DNA from: CAYSCS01 sp964429695
Lineage (GTDB): Bacteria > Acidobacteriota > Aminicenantia > Aminicenantales > Aminicenantaceae
Assembly: GCA_964429695.1 (NCBI GenBank)
Contig: CAYSCS010000003.1
Span: 8,431-72,430, forward strand
Reading direction: 5' to 3'
DNA: 64,000 nt
Position 1 is the first letter of the stretch. Each line of letters begins with the position of its first letter. The position numbers were made by a program, and so were the translations under genes. Shown here in pieces: positions 55,312-63,788 of the stretch. Under the pieces are notes generated by a model. The model was not told the origin of the DNA. It worked only from the letters and a program-made list of their open reading frames with translations, and did not search any database.

Positions 55312-56505
55312 TCAGAACCTTAAGGCAAGACCAACCCGAAGCAATAAACCATCCCAGAATCCCACCTCGCCTCTCAAAATCAAGGGATGAAAAATCTCGG
55401 CTCTCACTCCGAGATTAAGCTGGAAGAGAAGGAAAATGTTGGGGATATTGAAATCTGCCTCCTCCTCTGCTTCCTTGAAGCTCTTTGTCTCAGAGCTTTC
55501 AATCTCTTCTTGAGGACCTAGCCAGTTATAATTTCCAGAAAATTCGTAATGCACTTCTCCCTTAAGAGATGCGATCCCAGCCCCTAGCACAAAATAGGGT
55601 GTTACTTTCCAGTTAGGTTTTATCTCCCAGCGAAAACTCAAGTTCGTAGTCAAGGGCGAAAGCCTGAGATAAGCATCTGTTTCGACATCAGCATATGTTC
55701 CATCGGCGAATCTTTGCTTAAAAGGACCCTTCAGGGTAAAACGCAGATTAGTCTTTTCCAGAGATAACCCCAGACTGAAGCTTCTTTTTTCCCCATGAGG
55801 AAAAAACCTCATCTCGATCCCATAGTTTGAACCGCCCGTGTCTAAAACAAAACTTTGTTCACCTGTGGTGCTAATAAGAGCCGGGTGCGACTCCCTTACC
55901 TTACCAGAAACTTTTTTCCCTATCTCCTCACTCACTTCTTCAATCAATCTCTCCTCAAACAAGCCTTTGAAAATGTCAAAACTCCATGAGCCACAATGAA
56001 CCTCAACTTCCCATTTCCCACCTTCATAGGAAAATTTGGGGGAAGGACCTACAACCTCCTGAGCCGGAGGTGATGAGACAGGTGAAGGAGGACTCTCACC
56101 TTTAAGGGAACTCTTCATCATCTTTTCTTTTTTTATTTTTTCCTTTTCTTCAAAGAAGAAATCCACGAACTGTTGTGGATAAAACAGGGGAGAGATTTCT
56201 TTCTCAGCGTCGATTTCTAAGACCCTTTGCAACCACTCTCTTGATTTATCTAAATCCTCACTCATGAAATACGAGAGAGAGAGCCCAAAGTATACCCTGG
56301 ATAAATTCAAAATGTTATCTGTAAGAGGAATTGCCTTGAGAAAGAATTGAATTGCTTTTTCGTATTCTCTGCTCTGAAGAAAATACTCAGCCTGTATCAA
56401 CACCTCTTCGAAAGAATCGTCCTTCTCCTCAGGATAAAGACTCATAGCCAGATTAGAAAATAACCACACCGCTAAAAACAGAATAAAATTTTTCTTTAAA
56501 CCCAT
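55312..56505 (-). CDS. TPR-like outer-membrane beta-barrel protein
   Basis: About 397 residues from the ATG at 56505, chosen because it begins a signal peptide (MGLKKNFILFLAVWLFSN, cut after AMS); the frame opens at 56562. The N-terminal third has TPR-like helices (YFLQSREYEKAIQFFLKAIP, YFMSEDLDKSREWLQRVLEI), then a Pro/Ser linker near 140-160. The C-terminal half alternates hydrophobic and polar residues as in a beta-barrel and ends in LRVGLALRF, the terminal Phe expected for outer membrane assembly. I do not recognise a family beyond that. It supports a diderm envelope. Confidence 0.65.
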   Translation of the reverse strand: MGLKKNFILFLAVWLFSNLAMSLYPEEKDDSFEEVLIQAEYFLQSREYEKAIQFFLKAIPLTDNILNLSRVYFGLSLSYFMSEDLDKSREWLQRVLEIDAEKEISPLFYPQQFVDFFFEEKEKIKKEKMMKSSLKGESPPSPVSSPPAQEVVGPSPKFSYEGGKWEVEVHCGSWSFDIFKGLFEERLIEEVSEEIGKKVSGKVRESHPALISTTGEQSFVLDTGGSNYGIEMRFFPHGEKRSFSLGLSLEKTNLRFTLKGPFKQRFADGTYADVETDAYLRLSPLTTNLSFRWEIKPNWKVTPYFVLGAGIASLKGEVHYEFSGNYNWLGPQEEIESSETKSFKEAEEEADFNIPNIFLLFQLNLGVRAEIFHPLILRGEVGFWDGLLLRVGLALRF

Positions 56506-56570
56506 AAGCATCCTTCTCATCTCAAGAGCTAAAATCCTAACTTCATGAGAAATCTTTGTCAATATGAGTT

Positions 56571-56811
56571 AAATTTTTTGGATTATCTCCCGATTAGTTG
56601 ATAAAAAATAGAACATCTGTGCGCGTAACTATAAGATTTCATCGGATTAAGAGGGGGATTCAGATTCAAAATATCAAAGCGAATACGAAGGGAGTATCTC
56701 TTAAGCGTTTTGAATTGACCGAACTCTAACAAAAGGAAGAAGTTATTAGTCTTCTCTCCTCTACGAGATATCATATTTTCACCAACTAATTTGGAGAAGA
56801 GCCAATTTTTT
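56571..56811 (-). repeat. Inverted-repeat element, copy 2
   Basis: About 241 bp in the opposite orientation to copies 1, 3 and 4. The same ends and interior are present, and the internal frame is open on the minus strand (56822-56583, 79 codons, containing LFSKLVGENMIS and SIFYQLIGR). It lies in the 750-bp gap between the beta-barrel gene and the YugP-like gene. Confidence 0.85.
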
Positions 56812-57205
56812 TCTCTTTTCATTCCCCTTTGAATATCAACCTCTGCTCAGAATTTAGCCCTGTTTTAAACAAATTTTCCTCTTCCTGCTCTCTTGGCTCT
56901 TCTTGCCCAAATCTTTAGTCGGATGATGCCTAAGCTCATCAAAAAATATATACTTCTGGCATAATCAACTCTCTTTTTTCAAGCTGGATTTATGGTTTTG
57001 TTCAAACAAAAAAACCATGAGCATAGCCTTAAAGAAAATCAAAGCTTGGTTTGCAATCAATTTACATCAAAAGAGGTATGGTGTCTGCCGAGTTTAAGTG
57101 GAAGTATGAATGCTTACGAAAATTTCTTCCTTCTCCAAGGGATAGAGAAAAGCAGAAGAAGAAATTAAATTTTCAGGCAAATCATTAAGGAAAAGGAAGA
57201 AGATA
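56812..57205. other. Intergenic stretch without a recognisable gene
   Basis: AT-rich. It holds an inverted repeat ATGGTTTTGTT / AACAAAAAAACCAT at about 56992-57018 and two tiny plus-strand frames, one from 57017 (26 codons, ending QKRYGVCRV) and one near 57079. They look like remnants at most. Confidence 0.35.
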
Positions 57206-57234
57206 TTGATTAAAAAAGATAAAATTGCTATATT
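57206..57234 (+). promoter_or_regulatory. Promoter of the YugP-like gene
   Basis: TTGATT (57206-57211), 17-bp spacer, TATATT (57229-57234), followed by GAGAGGAG and the ATG at 57259. Confidence 0.65.
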
Positions 57235-57258
57235 TTAAAATTAAGAGAGGAGAAAAAG

Positions 57259-57948
57259 ATGTTTTTTTGGGATTATACGTTCGTCTTATTGATTCCGCCT
57301 CTTCTCCTTGCTCTCTATGCTCAACAGAAAGTGAGAAGCACCTATAAACATTTCAGCACAAAGATTGCCTCCTCCCGAGTCACTGGTTCTCAGCTGGCTT
57401 GGCAAATCTTAAGGTCGGCGGGTGCAAATGAGGTTAAAGTCGAAGTAATTCCCGGTCAGCTAACTGATCACTATGACCCGCGGAAAAAAGCACTTCGCCT
57501 TTCAAAAGCAGTCTCAGCGAGTAATTCTTTGGCTGCACTTGGAATCGCAGCCCACGAAACAGGACATGCCCTCCAGCATCACATGGGATATTTCCCTTTA
57601 CAAATAAGAAATGCCATCTATCCTCTTGCAAGTTTCGGCTCCTCACTTGCCTTCCCCATATTTTTCATAGGCTTCATCTTCAGCAGGCAAGGTCCAAGCA
57701 TCCTCATGGATATAGGGATTTTTCTTTTCGCAGGAGCAGTCCTCTTCAGTGTGCTTACCTTACCTGTGGAATTCAATGCCTCATCCAGAGCATTGAATCT
57801 TCTTAAAGAAGGAGGCTATTTAAGCAAGGCTGAGCTCCAAGGAGCAGGCAAGGTCCTCTCGGCAGCAGCTCTGACTTATGTAGCGGCGACTGCGATGGCT
57901 GCCATGCAATTATTGAGGCTCTTCCTGATAAGGAACTCAAGGAGATAA
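57259..57948 (+). CDS. YugP-like zinc-dependent membrane protease
   Basis: 229 residues. An N-terminal helix (about 4-22) is followed by a cytosolic segment with the zinc-binding AAHETGHALQHH near 96-107, then two hydrophobic helices (about 122-142 and 153-175) and the acidic ligand region PVEFNASSRAL, then a last helix. This is the Zn_peptidase_2 (YugP) family found widely in bacteria. Physiological substrates are unknown. It has its own promoter and a strong ribosome binding site. Confidence 0.9.
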   Translation: MFFWDYTFVLLIPPLLLALYAQQKVRSTYKHFSTKIASSRVTGSQLAWQILRSAGANEVKVEVIPGQLTDHYDPRKKALRLSKAVSASNSLAALGIAAHETGHALQHHMGYFPLQIRNAIYPLASFGSSLAFPIFFIGFIFSRQGPSILMDIGIFLFAGAVLFSVLTLPVEFNASSRALNLLKEGGYLSKAELQGAGKVLSAAALTYVAATAMAAMQLLRLFLIRNSRR

Positions 57949-58315
57949 TCCCTTTTTAAGAAAAACGAAATGGAGGAAGGTCAGTCTCTTAAATTTGAAG
58001 GTTAATCCGCTTTTATTGCAAGTATAAAAGAGATATTTTCATGACTCGGGAAGGAATTCAATCTCATTGAATTCATTTTTTAAGAGGTTAATTATTTGAA
58101 TATCAATAAGAGAAGGGCCATTCATCATAAATTTTTCTCTAAGATATCTCCTTTAAAGCCTCTCTTTAGGCTTTTTGAAGAACTTGATTCTCAAAGTTTA
58201 CCCAGTAAAATCAGCAGAACAAATTTAAATGATTTGACTCAATAAAGATTGCACATAAAGAATAAACAATTTATCATGAATTAATCCCATTTAGGTAGAT
58301 ATGTTAGAGAGAAGT
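57949..58315. other. Gap before repeat copy 3
   Basis: About 370 bp, AT-rich. No gene or RNA is visible; an inverted repeat AATTCAATCTCATTGAATT lies near 58052-58070, and AAAGCCTCTCTTTAGGCTTT near 58154-58173 could be a weak hairpin terminator for the YugP-like gene. Confidence 0.4.
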
Positions 58316-58558
58316 AAAAAATTTAGACTCTTCTCCAAATTAGTTGGTGAAAATATGATATCTCATAGAGTAGAAAAGACTGATAATTTCTTCCTTTTGT
58401 TAGAGTTCGGCCAATTCAAAACGCTTAGGAGATACTCCCTTCGTATTCGCTTTGATATTTTGAATCTGAATCCCCCTCTTATTCCAATGAAATCTTATAG
58501 TTACGCGCCCGGATATTCTATTTTTTATCAACTAATCGGGAGATGATCCATAATTTTT
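58316..58558 (+). repeat. Inverted-repeat element, copy 3
   Basis: About 243 bp with the best-preserved ends. The internal frame is open for 81 codons (58301-58546), with LFSKLVGENMIS, then RFDILNLNPPL and SIFYQLIGR. It ends 2 bp before GAGAGGAG, the ribosome binding site of the M14 peptidase, and so forms the leader region of that gene. Confidence 0.88.
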
Positions 58559-58574
58559 AAAGAGAGGAGTTAAT

Positions 58575-61181
58575 ATGGAAAAAAAATTAATTAAAAGAAA
58601 TGTTATCTTTGTCCCTTTCTTTCTTCTCATCTTCTCCATATTTTCACTCGCTCAAACAGAGCCCCAACAATTTTTAGGGCACATGGTTGGTGCGGATCGA
58701 AAGCTTGCTGACTATGGGCAGATTCTGGCTTACTTTGAGAAGCTCGATCAGGAATCTGAAAAAATTAAAGTCATAGAAATAGGAAAATCAACGCTAGGAA
58801 AGCCCATGATTATGGCTATCATTACCTCTGAGAAGAACATGGAAAATCTGGATGAATACAGGCAAATTTCAAAGAAACTAAGAGATGCGAGAGACATCGA
58901 ACCTGAAGAGGCAAAACAGCTTGCCAGAAGAGGAAAAGTAATCCTCCTCATAACCTGCAATATACACGCTACAGAAATCGCCTCCTCACAGATGGCTCTG
59001 GAATTTGCTTATAACCTCGCATCGGGTAATACTCCTTTTGACATTGATAAAGTCCTCGAAGATGTAATCGTCCTCCTTTGTCCTACCATAAATCCTGATG
59101 GCCAGATGATGGTTACTGATTGGTACAGAAAATATGTGGGAACAAGATACGAGGGAGGACAGATGCCCTGGCTCTATCATCATTATGCAGGACATGACAA
59201 TAACAGAGACTGGTTCATGTTTAACCTCAAAGAAACCCAGGCAGTAACAAAAGTTCTCTACCACGATTGGATTCCTCAAATTCACATAGACGAACATCAA
59301 ATGGGTTCAACAGGTGCGCGGCTTTTCATTCCCCCTTTCATGAACCCTCCCATACCAAACGTTCATCCTCTCTGCTGGCGTGGGGTCAATCTCTGTGGGG
59401 CAAATATGGCTTATGACCTCCAAAAAAAAGGTTTTAAAGGTGTTGTGCACGGAAGAAGTTATACTGGGTGGTGGATTGGAGCATGCGATGATACTTCCTG
59501 GCTCCACAACTGCATCGGTCTTCTCAGTGAAATGGCATCAGTTAAAGTGGCAACCCCGATTTATATTGAGCCCACAGAGATTCCTGAAGCTTATTATAAA
59601 AAGCAGATGGAATTCCCCGACCCCTGGCCGGGAGGATGGTGGAAGTTGAGAGACCTTGTGGACTATGAGCTAACTCTCTCGATGAGCCTGGTCAAGACGG
59701 CTCATCTTCATAAAGAGGACTTTTTGTTCAATTTTTATAAAATGTGTAAAGACTCAATCGAAGAAGGCAAAAAAGGTAAACCTTTTGCCTTCGTCATTCC
59801 CAAAGAGCAACCAGATTATCCAACCACTCTGAGAATGCTAGAAATATTGAAGTTCGGCGGAGTGGAAATCTATAAAGCGAAAAAAAGTTTCATCGCAGAT
59901 GGAAAATTCTATCCCGCTGACTCTTTTGTAGTGCTCATGTCTCAACCCTACAGAGCATATGCCCAGGCACTTCTTGAAAAACAGAAATATCCTGATATTC
60001 GTCAATATCCGGGAGGCCCTCCCGTTCCTCCCTACGATAATGCGGGCTGGACCCTTCCTTTACAGATGGGAGTCAAGTGTGAGCAGATTGAAAATCCGTT
60101 TAGCGCAGAACTCGAGAGTTTAGAAAATATAACATATTCTTTCAACCTTAAAGAACTTGACTCTCCCTACTTAGTGTTCGATTCAAGAAAAAATGCCTCA
60201 TTTGCCGTTATTTTTAATCTCCTCAAAAAAGGAGTAGAGGTACGCAGAGCAAGAGAATGTCTGAAGTCTCGAGGGATAGATGCTGCAATAGGAAGCTTTA
60301 TCATCAAAAACTCTCCAGAAATAAGAGAACACCTGAAACCACTTCTTGAGAAATGGAGAGTCTCCTGTGAGGGGCTTGATGATATTTCCTCTATTTCTGC
60401 ATCTACGATAAGAAATCCTCAAATTGGCCTGTATCAATCCTGGCGAGCCAATATGGACGAAGGTTGGACAAGGTATGTTCTTGATGACTTCGGAATCTCG
60501 TACTCGACACTGCACAATGAAGATTTCAAGGTTTCAAAAAAAGAGAAGAAAAAGCTCAGCGAAAGGTTTGATGTACTTATTTTCGCAAGCGAAAGACCGG
60601 AAATCATCAAGACTGGTAAGCCATCTCCTGAGTCACGCTATGCGAGATACTTCACGGCAATGCCTCCAGAGTATGAAGGCGGTATCGAGAAAGAAGGAGT
60701 CGAGGCTTTGAGGGAATTTGTGGAGAATGGAGGAATTCTGGTTACTCTGAACCAAGCATGTGAGCTAATTCTCAAGGAATTTGAACCCCCTATTTCTAAT
60801 GCCCTGGAAAAAGTGGAACAGACCAAATTCTTCTGCCCAACCTCTCTTTTAAGGATCAAGGTAGATAACACAAATCCTGTAGGATACGGATTGGCGGAGG
60901 AAACCGCAGCAATGTTTTCTGATAGTCTGGCTTTCTCCACATGGATTCCCCCAAGCGGAGATTGGGAGAGGAAGGTTGTCGCCAGCTATCCTGAAGAGAA
61001 TATCCTCTTGAGCGGATGGTTGATTGGAGAAGACATCATTGCTCGCAAGGCTTCTGTGGTTGATCTCAAGTACAAGAAAGGCCACTTTATCCTCATCGGT
61101 TTTTGCTCTCAACACAGGGCTCAATCTCATGGCACGTATAAATTTCTCTTCAATTCCCTTCTCTACCCTGTTGAAAAATGA
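58575..61181 (+). CDS. Secreted M14 family zinc carboxypeptidase
   Basis: 868 residues. A signal peptide (about 1-27, ending FSLAQ) leads into an M14 domain. Zinc ligands are in NIHATEIASSQ near 127-137 (HxxE), and a later His lies in IDEHQMG near 238-244. The likely catalytic Glu is in LLSEMASV near 316-323. The C-terminal half has a Rossmann-like part (VLIFASERPE, ALREFVENGGILVTLNQ) resembling the glutamine-amidotransferase-like domains fused to large M14 proteins. It probably degrades peptides outside the cytoplasm. It is flanked by repeat copies 3 and 4 in the same orientation. Confidence 0.9.
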   Translation: MEKKLIKRNVIFVPFFLLIFSIFSLAQTEPQQFLGHMVGADRKLADYGQILAYFEKLDQESEKIKVIEIGKSTLGKPMIMAIITSEKNMENLDEYRQISKKLRDARDIEPEEAKQLARRGKVILLITCNIHATEIASSQMALEFAYNLASGNTPFDIDKVLEDVIVLLCPTINPDGQMMVTDWYRKYVGTRYEGGQMPWLYHHYAGHDNNRDWFMFNLKETQAVTKVLYHDWIPQIHIDEHQMGSTGARLFIPPFMNPPIPNVHPLCWRGVNLCGANMAYDLQKKGFKGVVHGRSYTGWWIGACDDTSWLHNCIGLLSEMASVKVATPIYIEPTEIPEAYYKKQMEFPDPWPGGWWKLRDLVDYELTLSMSLVKTAHLHKEDFLFNFYKMCKDSIEEGKKGKPFAFVIPKEQPDYPTTLRMLEILKFGGVEIYKAKKSFIADGKFYPADSFVVLMSQPYRAYAQALLEKQKYPDIRQYPGGPPVPPYDNAGWTLPLQMGVKCEQIENPFSAELESLENITYSFNLKELDSPYLVFDSRKNASFAVIFNLLKKGVEVRRARECLKSRGIDAAIGSFIIKNSPEIREHLKPLLEKWRVSCEGLDDISSISASTIRNPQIGLYQSWRANMDEGWTRYVLDDFGISYSTLHNEDFKVSKKEKKKLSERFDVLIFASERPEIIKTGKPSPESRYARYFTAMPPEYEGGIEKEGVEALREFVENGGILVTLNQACELILKEFEPPISNALEKVEQTKFFCPTSLLRIKVDNTNPVGYGLAEETAAMFSDSLAFSTWIPPSGDWERKVVASYPEENILLSGWLIGEDIIARKASVVDLKYKKGHFILIGFCSQHRAQSHGTYKFLFNSLLYPVEK

Positions 61182-61349
61182 GAGTTTTCTAAACTCGATA
61201 GATTCAGAAATAAGAGAAAATTTATCTTTGGTTGCACTCAATTCTGGGAATAACAATTCATTTCTCCCTTTTTCAATCATAAATAATTAAGAGAATAACT
61301 TGTGCTTTAAGGATAAAGACTCTGCCTCACGCCTTCGAAGAAAGAGATA

Positions 61350-61590
61350 AAAAATTTAGACTCTTCTCCAAATTAGTTAGTGAAAATATGATATCTCATC
61401 GAGGAGAAAAAACTAATAACTTCTTCCTTTTCTTAGAGATCGGCCAATTCAACACCTTTAAGAGATACTCCCTTCCTATTCGCTTCGATATTTTGAATCT
61501 GAATCCTCCTCTTATTCCAAAGAAATCTTATAATTACGCACCCAGATATTCTATTTTTTATAAACTAAGGGGGGAGCTAATCCAAAATTG
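61350..61590 (+). repeat. Inverted-repeat element, copy 4
   Basis: About 241 bp and the most diverged copy, mainly at its right end (AAACTAAGGGGGGAGC). The inner frame stays open from the ATG at 61388 for 67 codons, running slightly past the element. It stands 168 bp after the M14 peptidase gene. Confidence 0.82.
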
Positions 61591-61750
61591 ATTTAAACAT
61601 TTTTCTCTCTACCCGTTCTTCTTACTCTTTGGAGGGAATTATAAATACATGAATTTGAATTATATTTTTACAACCTAAAAATATGAATAAAATAAGTTTC
61701 CTCCCTTTATATGCTAAAAGAATAAATATTTTCCAGAAACGAAAAGATTC

Positions 61751-61777
61751 TTGATATTTTTCGAATATTATTATAAT
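61751..61777 (+). promoter_or_regulatory. Possible promoter of the ArsR-type gene
   Basis: TTGATA (61751-61756) and TATAAT (61772-61777) are 15 bp apart, a short spacer. The surrounding AATATTATTATAATCTAATAT is AT-rich with partial symmetry and might be the regulator's own operator. Confidence 0.45.
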
Positions 61778-61792
61778 CTAATATAAAATAAG

Positions 61793-62128
61793 ATGAATAA
61801 AAAACTTTTCTATGCACTTTATTCAGAATTTTGCAAAACCCTTGCCAATCCCAAAAGACAAGAAATTCTTGATAATCTACGAAGGAAAGAAATGCCAGTA
61901 AAAGAATTGATGGAAACTACAGGAATTCCCCAAGCAAACCTCTCCCAGCACCTTTCTCTCTTAAGGTCAAAAGGAATAGTCACTGCTCGTCGGCAAGGGA
62001 ATACAATCTATTATTCTCTCACTCACCCAAAAATCATCAAAGCCTTTGATTTGATAGGTGAAGTCTTGAGAGATTTACTGAAGTCTCAATCAGAAACAAT
62101 TTCCTCTGTTACAAGGAGAAAGAAATAA
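61793..62128 (+). CDS. ArsR-family transcriptional regulator
   Basis: 111 residues with a winged helix-turn-helix: LANPKRQEILDNL near 16-28, MPVKELMETTGIPQANLSQHLSLLRSKG as the recognition region near 34-61, and RRQGNTIYYSL as the wing near 65-75. It has a single cysteine, so the classical metal-sensing site is absent. The next gene starts 2 bp downstream and encodes a DsrE-type sulfur protein, so it may sense a sulfur species or redox state, as related ArsR proteins do; this is inference. Confidence 0.85.
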   Translation: MNKKLFYALYSEFCKTLANPKRQEILDNLRRKEMPVKELMETTGIPQANLSQHLSLLRSKGIVTARRQGNTIYYSLTHPKIIKAFDLIGEVLRDLLKSQSETISSVTRRKK

Positions 62129-62130
62129 GC

Positions 62131-62622
62131 ATGGAGCACGAATCGACTCAAAAGAGAAAAAGACTGGCAATGATTGTATTCAGCGGGGATATGGACAAAC
62201 TCTTTGCAGCCTTTACCATTGCTACAGGTGCCGCTGCCTCTGATATGGACGTAACCATGTTTTTCACTTTTTGGGGGCTTCGTGCCCTGAGAAAAAAGGA
62301 AAGAACGGGAAAGAGTCTTTTAGGACGGCTTCTTGGGCTATTCTACGGTGGAGACATAAATCGAGCCACCCCAAGCAAGATGAACTTTGGAGGAATAGGA
62401 CGCTGGATGTTCAAAAAAATGATGAAGGCAAAGCACCTTCCCACTCTTCAAGATATGAGACAAACTGCTCTCGAGCTTGGGGTAAAACTTTATGGATGTC
62501 AAACGAGTATGGAAGTCATGGAAATTCCTCGGAATACGCTGATAGATGAAGTAAGTGAATGCGTGGGGGTGACATTTTTTATCGAGAAGGCTCAGCAGGC
62601 AGATGTGACTCTATTCATCTGA
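62131..62622 (+). CDS. DsrE/DsrF/DrsH-like family protein
   Basis: 163 residues. IVFSGDMDKLFAAFTIATGAAASD near 14-38 and FFTFWGLRALRK near 46-57 match the DsrE-like family. The conserved cysteine is in LYGCQTSMEVM near 128-138, where sulfur is carried. Family members move sulfane sulfur or act with thiol-based redox systems. It is translationally coupled to the ArsR-type gene and convergent with yjbQ. A link to the Hdr cluster is possible but unproven. Confidence 0.82.
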   Translation: MEHESTQKRKRLAMIVFSGDMDKLFAAFTIATGAAASDMDVTMFFTFWGLRALRKKERTGKSLLGRLLGLFYGGDINRATPSKMNFGGIGRWMFKKMMKAKHLPTLQDMRQTALELGVKLYGCQTSMEVMEIPRNTLIDEVSECVGVTFFIEKAQQADVTLFI

Positions 62623-62623
62623 T

Positions 62624-63043
62624 CTACTCACCTATAATCTTAACCAACACTCTTTTCTTTCTCCTCCCATCAAATTCTCCATAGAAGATTTGTTCCCAAG
62701 GACCAAGGTCAAGCTCCCCTGAAGTGATTGCTACTACCACTTCTCTACCCATGATTGTCCTTTTCAGGTGAGAGTCCGCATTATCTTCCCCTGTTAAGTT
62801 ATGAAAGTAATTTGAAATAGGCTCATGAGGAGCAAATCTTTCAAGCCATAAAAAAAAATCCCTGTGTAATCCTGGCTCATCATCATTGATGAAAACGCTT
62901 GAGGTAATATGCATCGCATTCACAAGACAGATACCTTCTTGAACACCGCTGTTTTTCACTAAAGATTCAATCTCATCAGTAATGTTGATGAAAGCCTGTC
63001 TCTCTTGAGTGTTAAACACCAAATACTCAGTCAAAAACTTCAT
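62624..63043 (-). CDS. YjbQ family protein
   Basis: 139 residues of the YjbQ/UPF0047 family, seen by [21 protein letters not shown] near 38-58, [20 protein letters not shown] near 93-112 and [14 protein letters not shown] near 113-126. Members have weak thiamine-phosphate synthase activity, but the natural role is unclear. The stop codon is 2 bp from that of the DsrE-like gene. Confidence 0.88.
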   Translation of the reverse strand: MKFLTEYLVFNTQERQAFINITDEIESLVKNSGVQEGICLVNAMHITSSVFINDDEPGLHRDFFLWLERFAPHEPISNYFHNLTGEDNADSHLKRTIMGREVVVAITSGELDLGPWEQIFYGEFDGRRKKRVLVKIIGE

Positions 63044-63086
63044 CTCTCCTCCTTATCCTGTTAAGATTGTTGTTCTGGTTTAAAGT

Positions 63087-63106
63087 TTAATTCCTTAAAG
63101 AATTAA
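63087..63106. other. Small inverted repeat upstream of yjbQ
   Basis: TTAATTC and GAATTAA form a perfect 7-bp dyad around CTTAAA, in the 164-bp gap between the ACT protein gene and yjbQ. It could be an operator or a weak terminator; no other signal was recognised there. Confidence 0.3.
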
Positions 63107-63207
63107 TCTTTTGGGTGAAATTCCTTTCCCTTATCCCTTGCCTAACAGGAAAATTTTTTCATCCCCCTCTTGTGAACTGGTGGAACTAAAAGAAAAGTTA
63201 AGATAGA

Positions 63208-63588
63208 TTATTTCTTTAAGATAGCGAGGGCTTTTTCAATTTCAGAGACATCCAAGATGACCGAGATCGAGTTCTTTCTCTTACTCAAGGTCCCGTAACA
63301 ATATTCGATGTTAATCCCTTCTCTTCCGAGCTTAGTAGCAACTTCAGCCAGGGCGCCGGGCCTATTTTCAAGCTCTATTTTGAGCACATCTCTGAGCTCT
63401 GTGACATAATTCAGTTCAGATAGAACTTTTTGAGCCTTCTTGACATCCTTTATGTAAAGCTTGGCAGTATCCTGAAAGACTCCAATGGCTTCGATGTTGA
63501 GCCCGTTCTCTGCTAAATGACTGCAGAGTTCACCCAGTGTGGAAGGCTTGTTTTCCAAGACAACAAAAATTTCCCTTATTCTTTCCAT
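63208..63588 (-). CDS. Tandem ACT domain protein
   Basis: 126 residues consisting of two ACT domains. The first (about 5-65) has FVVLENKPSTLGELCSHLAENGLNIEAI, the second (about 68-126) has IELENRPGALAEVATKLGREGINIEYCY. ACT domains bind amino acids and usually regulate metabolic enzymes. No enzyme domain is attached, so it resembles the stand-alone ACT proteins often near phenylacetate-CoA ligase or amino acid genes, which are not seen here. Confidence 0.85.
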   Translation of the reverse strand: MERIREIFVVLENKPSTLGELCSHLAENGLNIEAIGVFQDTAKLYIKDVKKAQKVLSELNYVTELRDVLKIELENRPGALAEVATKLGREGINIEYCYGTLSKRKNSISVILDVSEIEKALAILKK

Positions 63589-63639
63589 AATCTCTCCTGG
63601 TTCAATAATTCAGAATTTGTTTTATTTTAAATCCTTTTT

Positions 63640-63788
63640 CCCCTAAAATTCAACCTGACGAGTTGCCTCATTTAAAATCTATATGAAATTGATTCGTTGC
63701 CTCACGAGAAAATCTCGAGGAAATCATCTTGCCATCTGGCTGGTAGAGCCATTAAATATCGGGGTAATATTAGCCAGGAGGTAAGCAC
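63640..63788 (+). mobile_element. Probable left end of an insertion sequence
   Basis: The octamer TTGCCTCA occurs twice in direct orientation, at 63663-63670 and 63697-63704, 34 bp apart, followed by a small hairpin (CGAG and CTCG at 63705-63717). The transposase frame begins just beyond. The right end lies outside the window, so the terminal repeat cannot be confirmed. Confidence 0.45.

Noticed and set aside
51790..58090. TTTTTTAAGAGGTT-like string near 49425, 51840 and 58077 as a second repeat family
   Set aside because: Only 13-14 bases agree and the flanks differ, which is expected by chance in AT-rich spacers.
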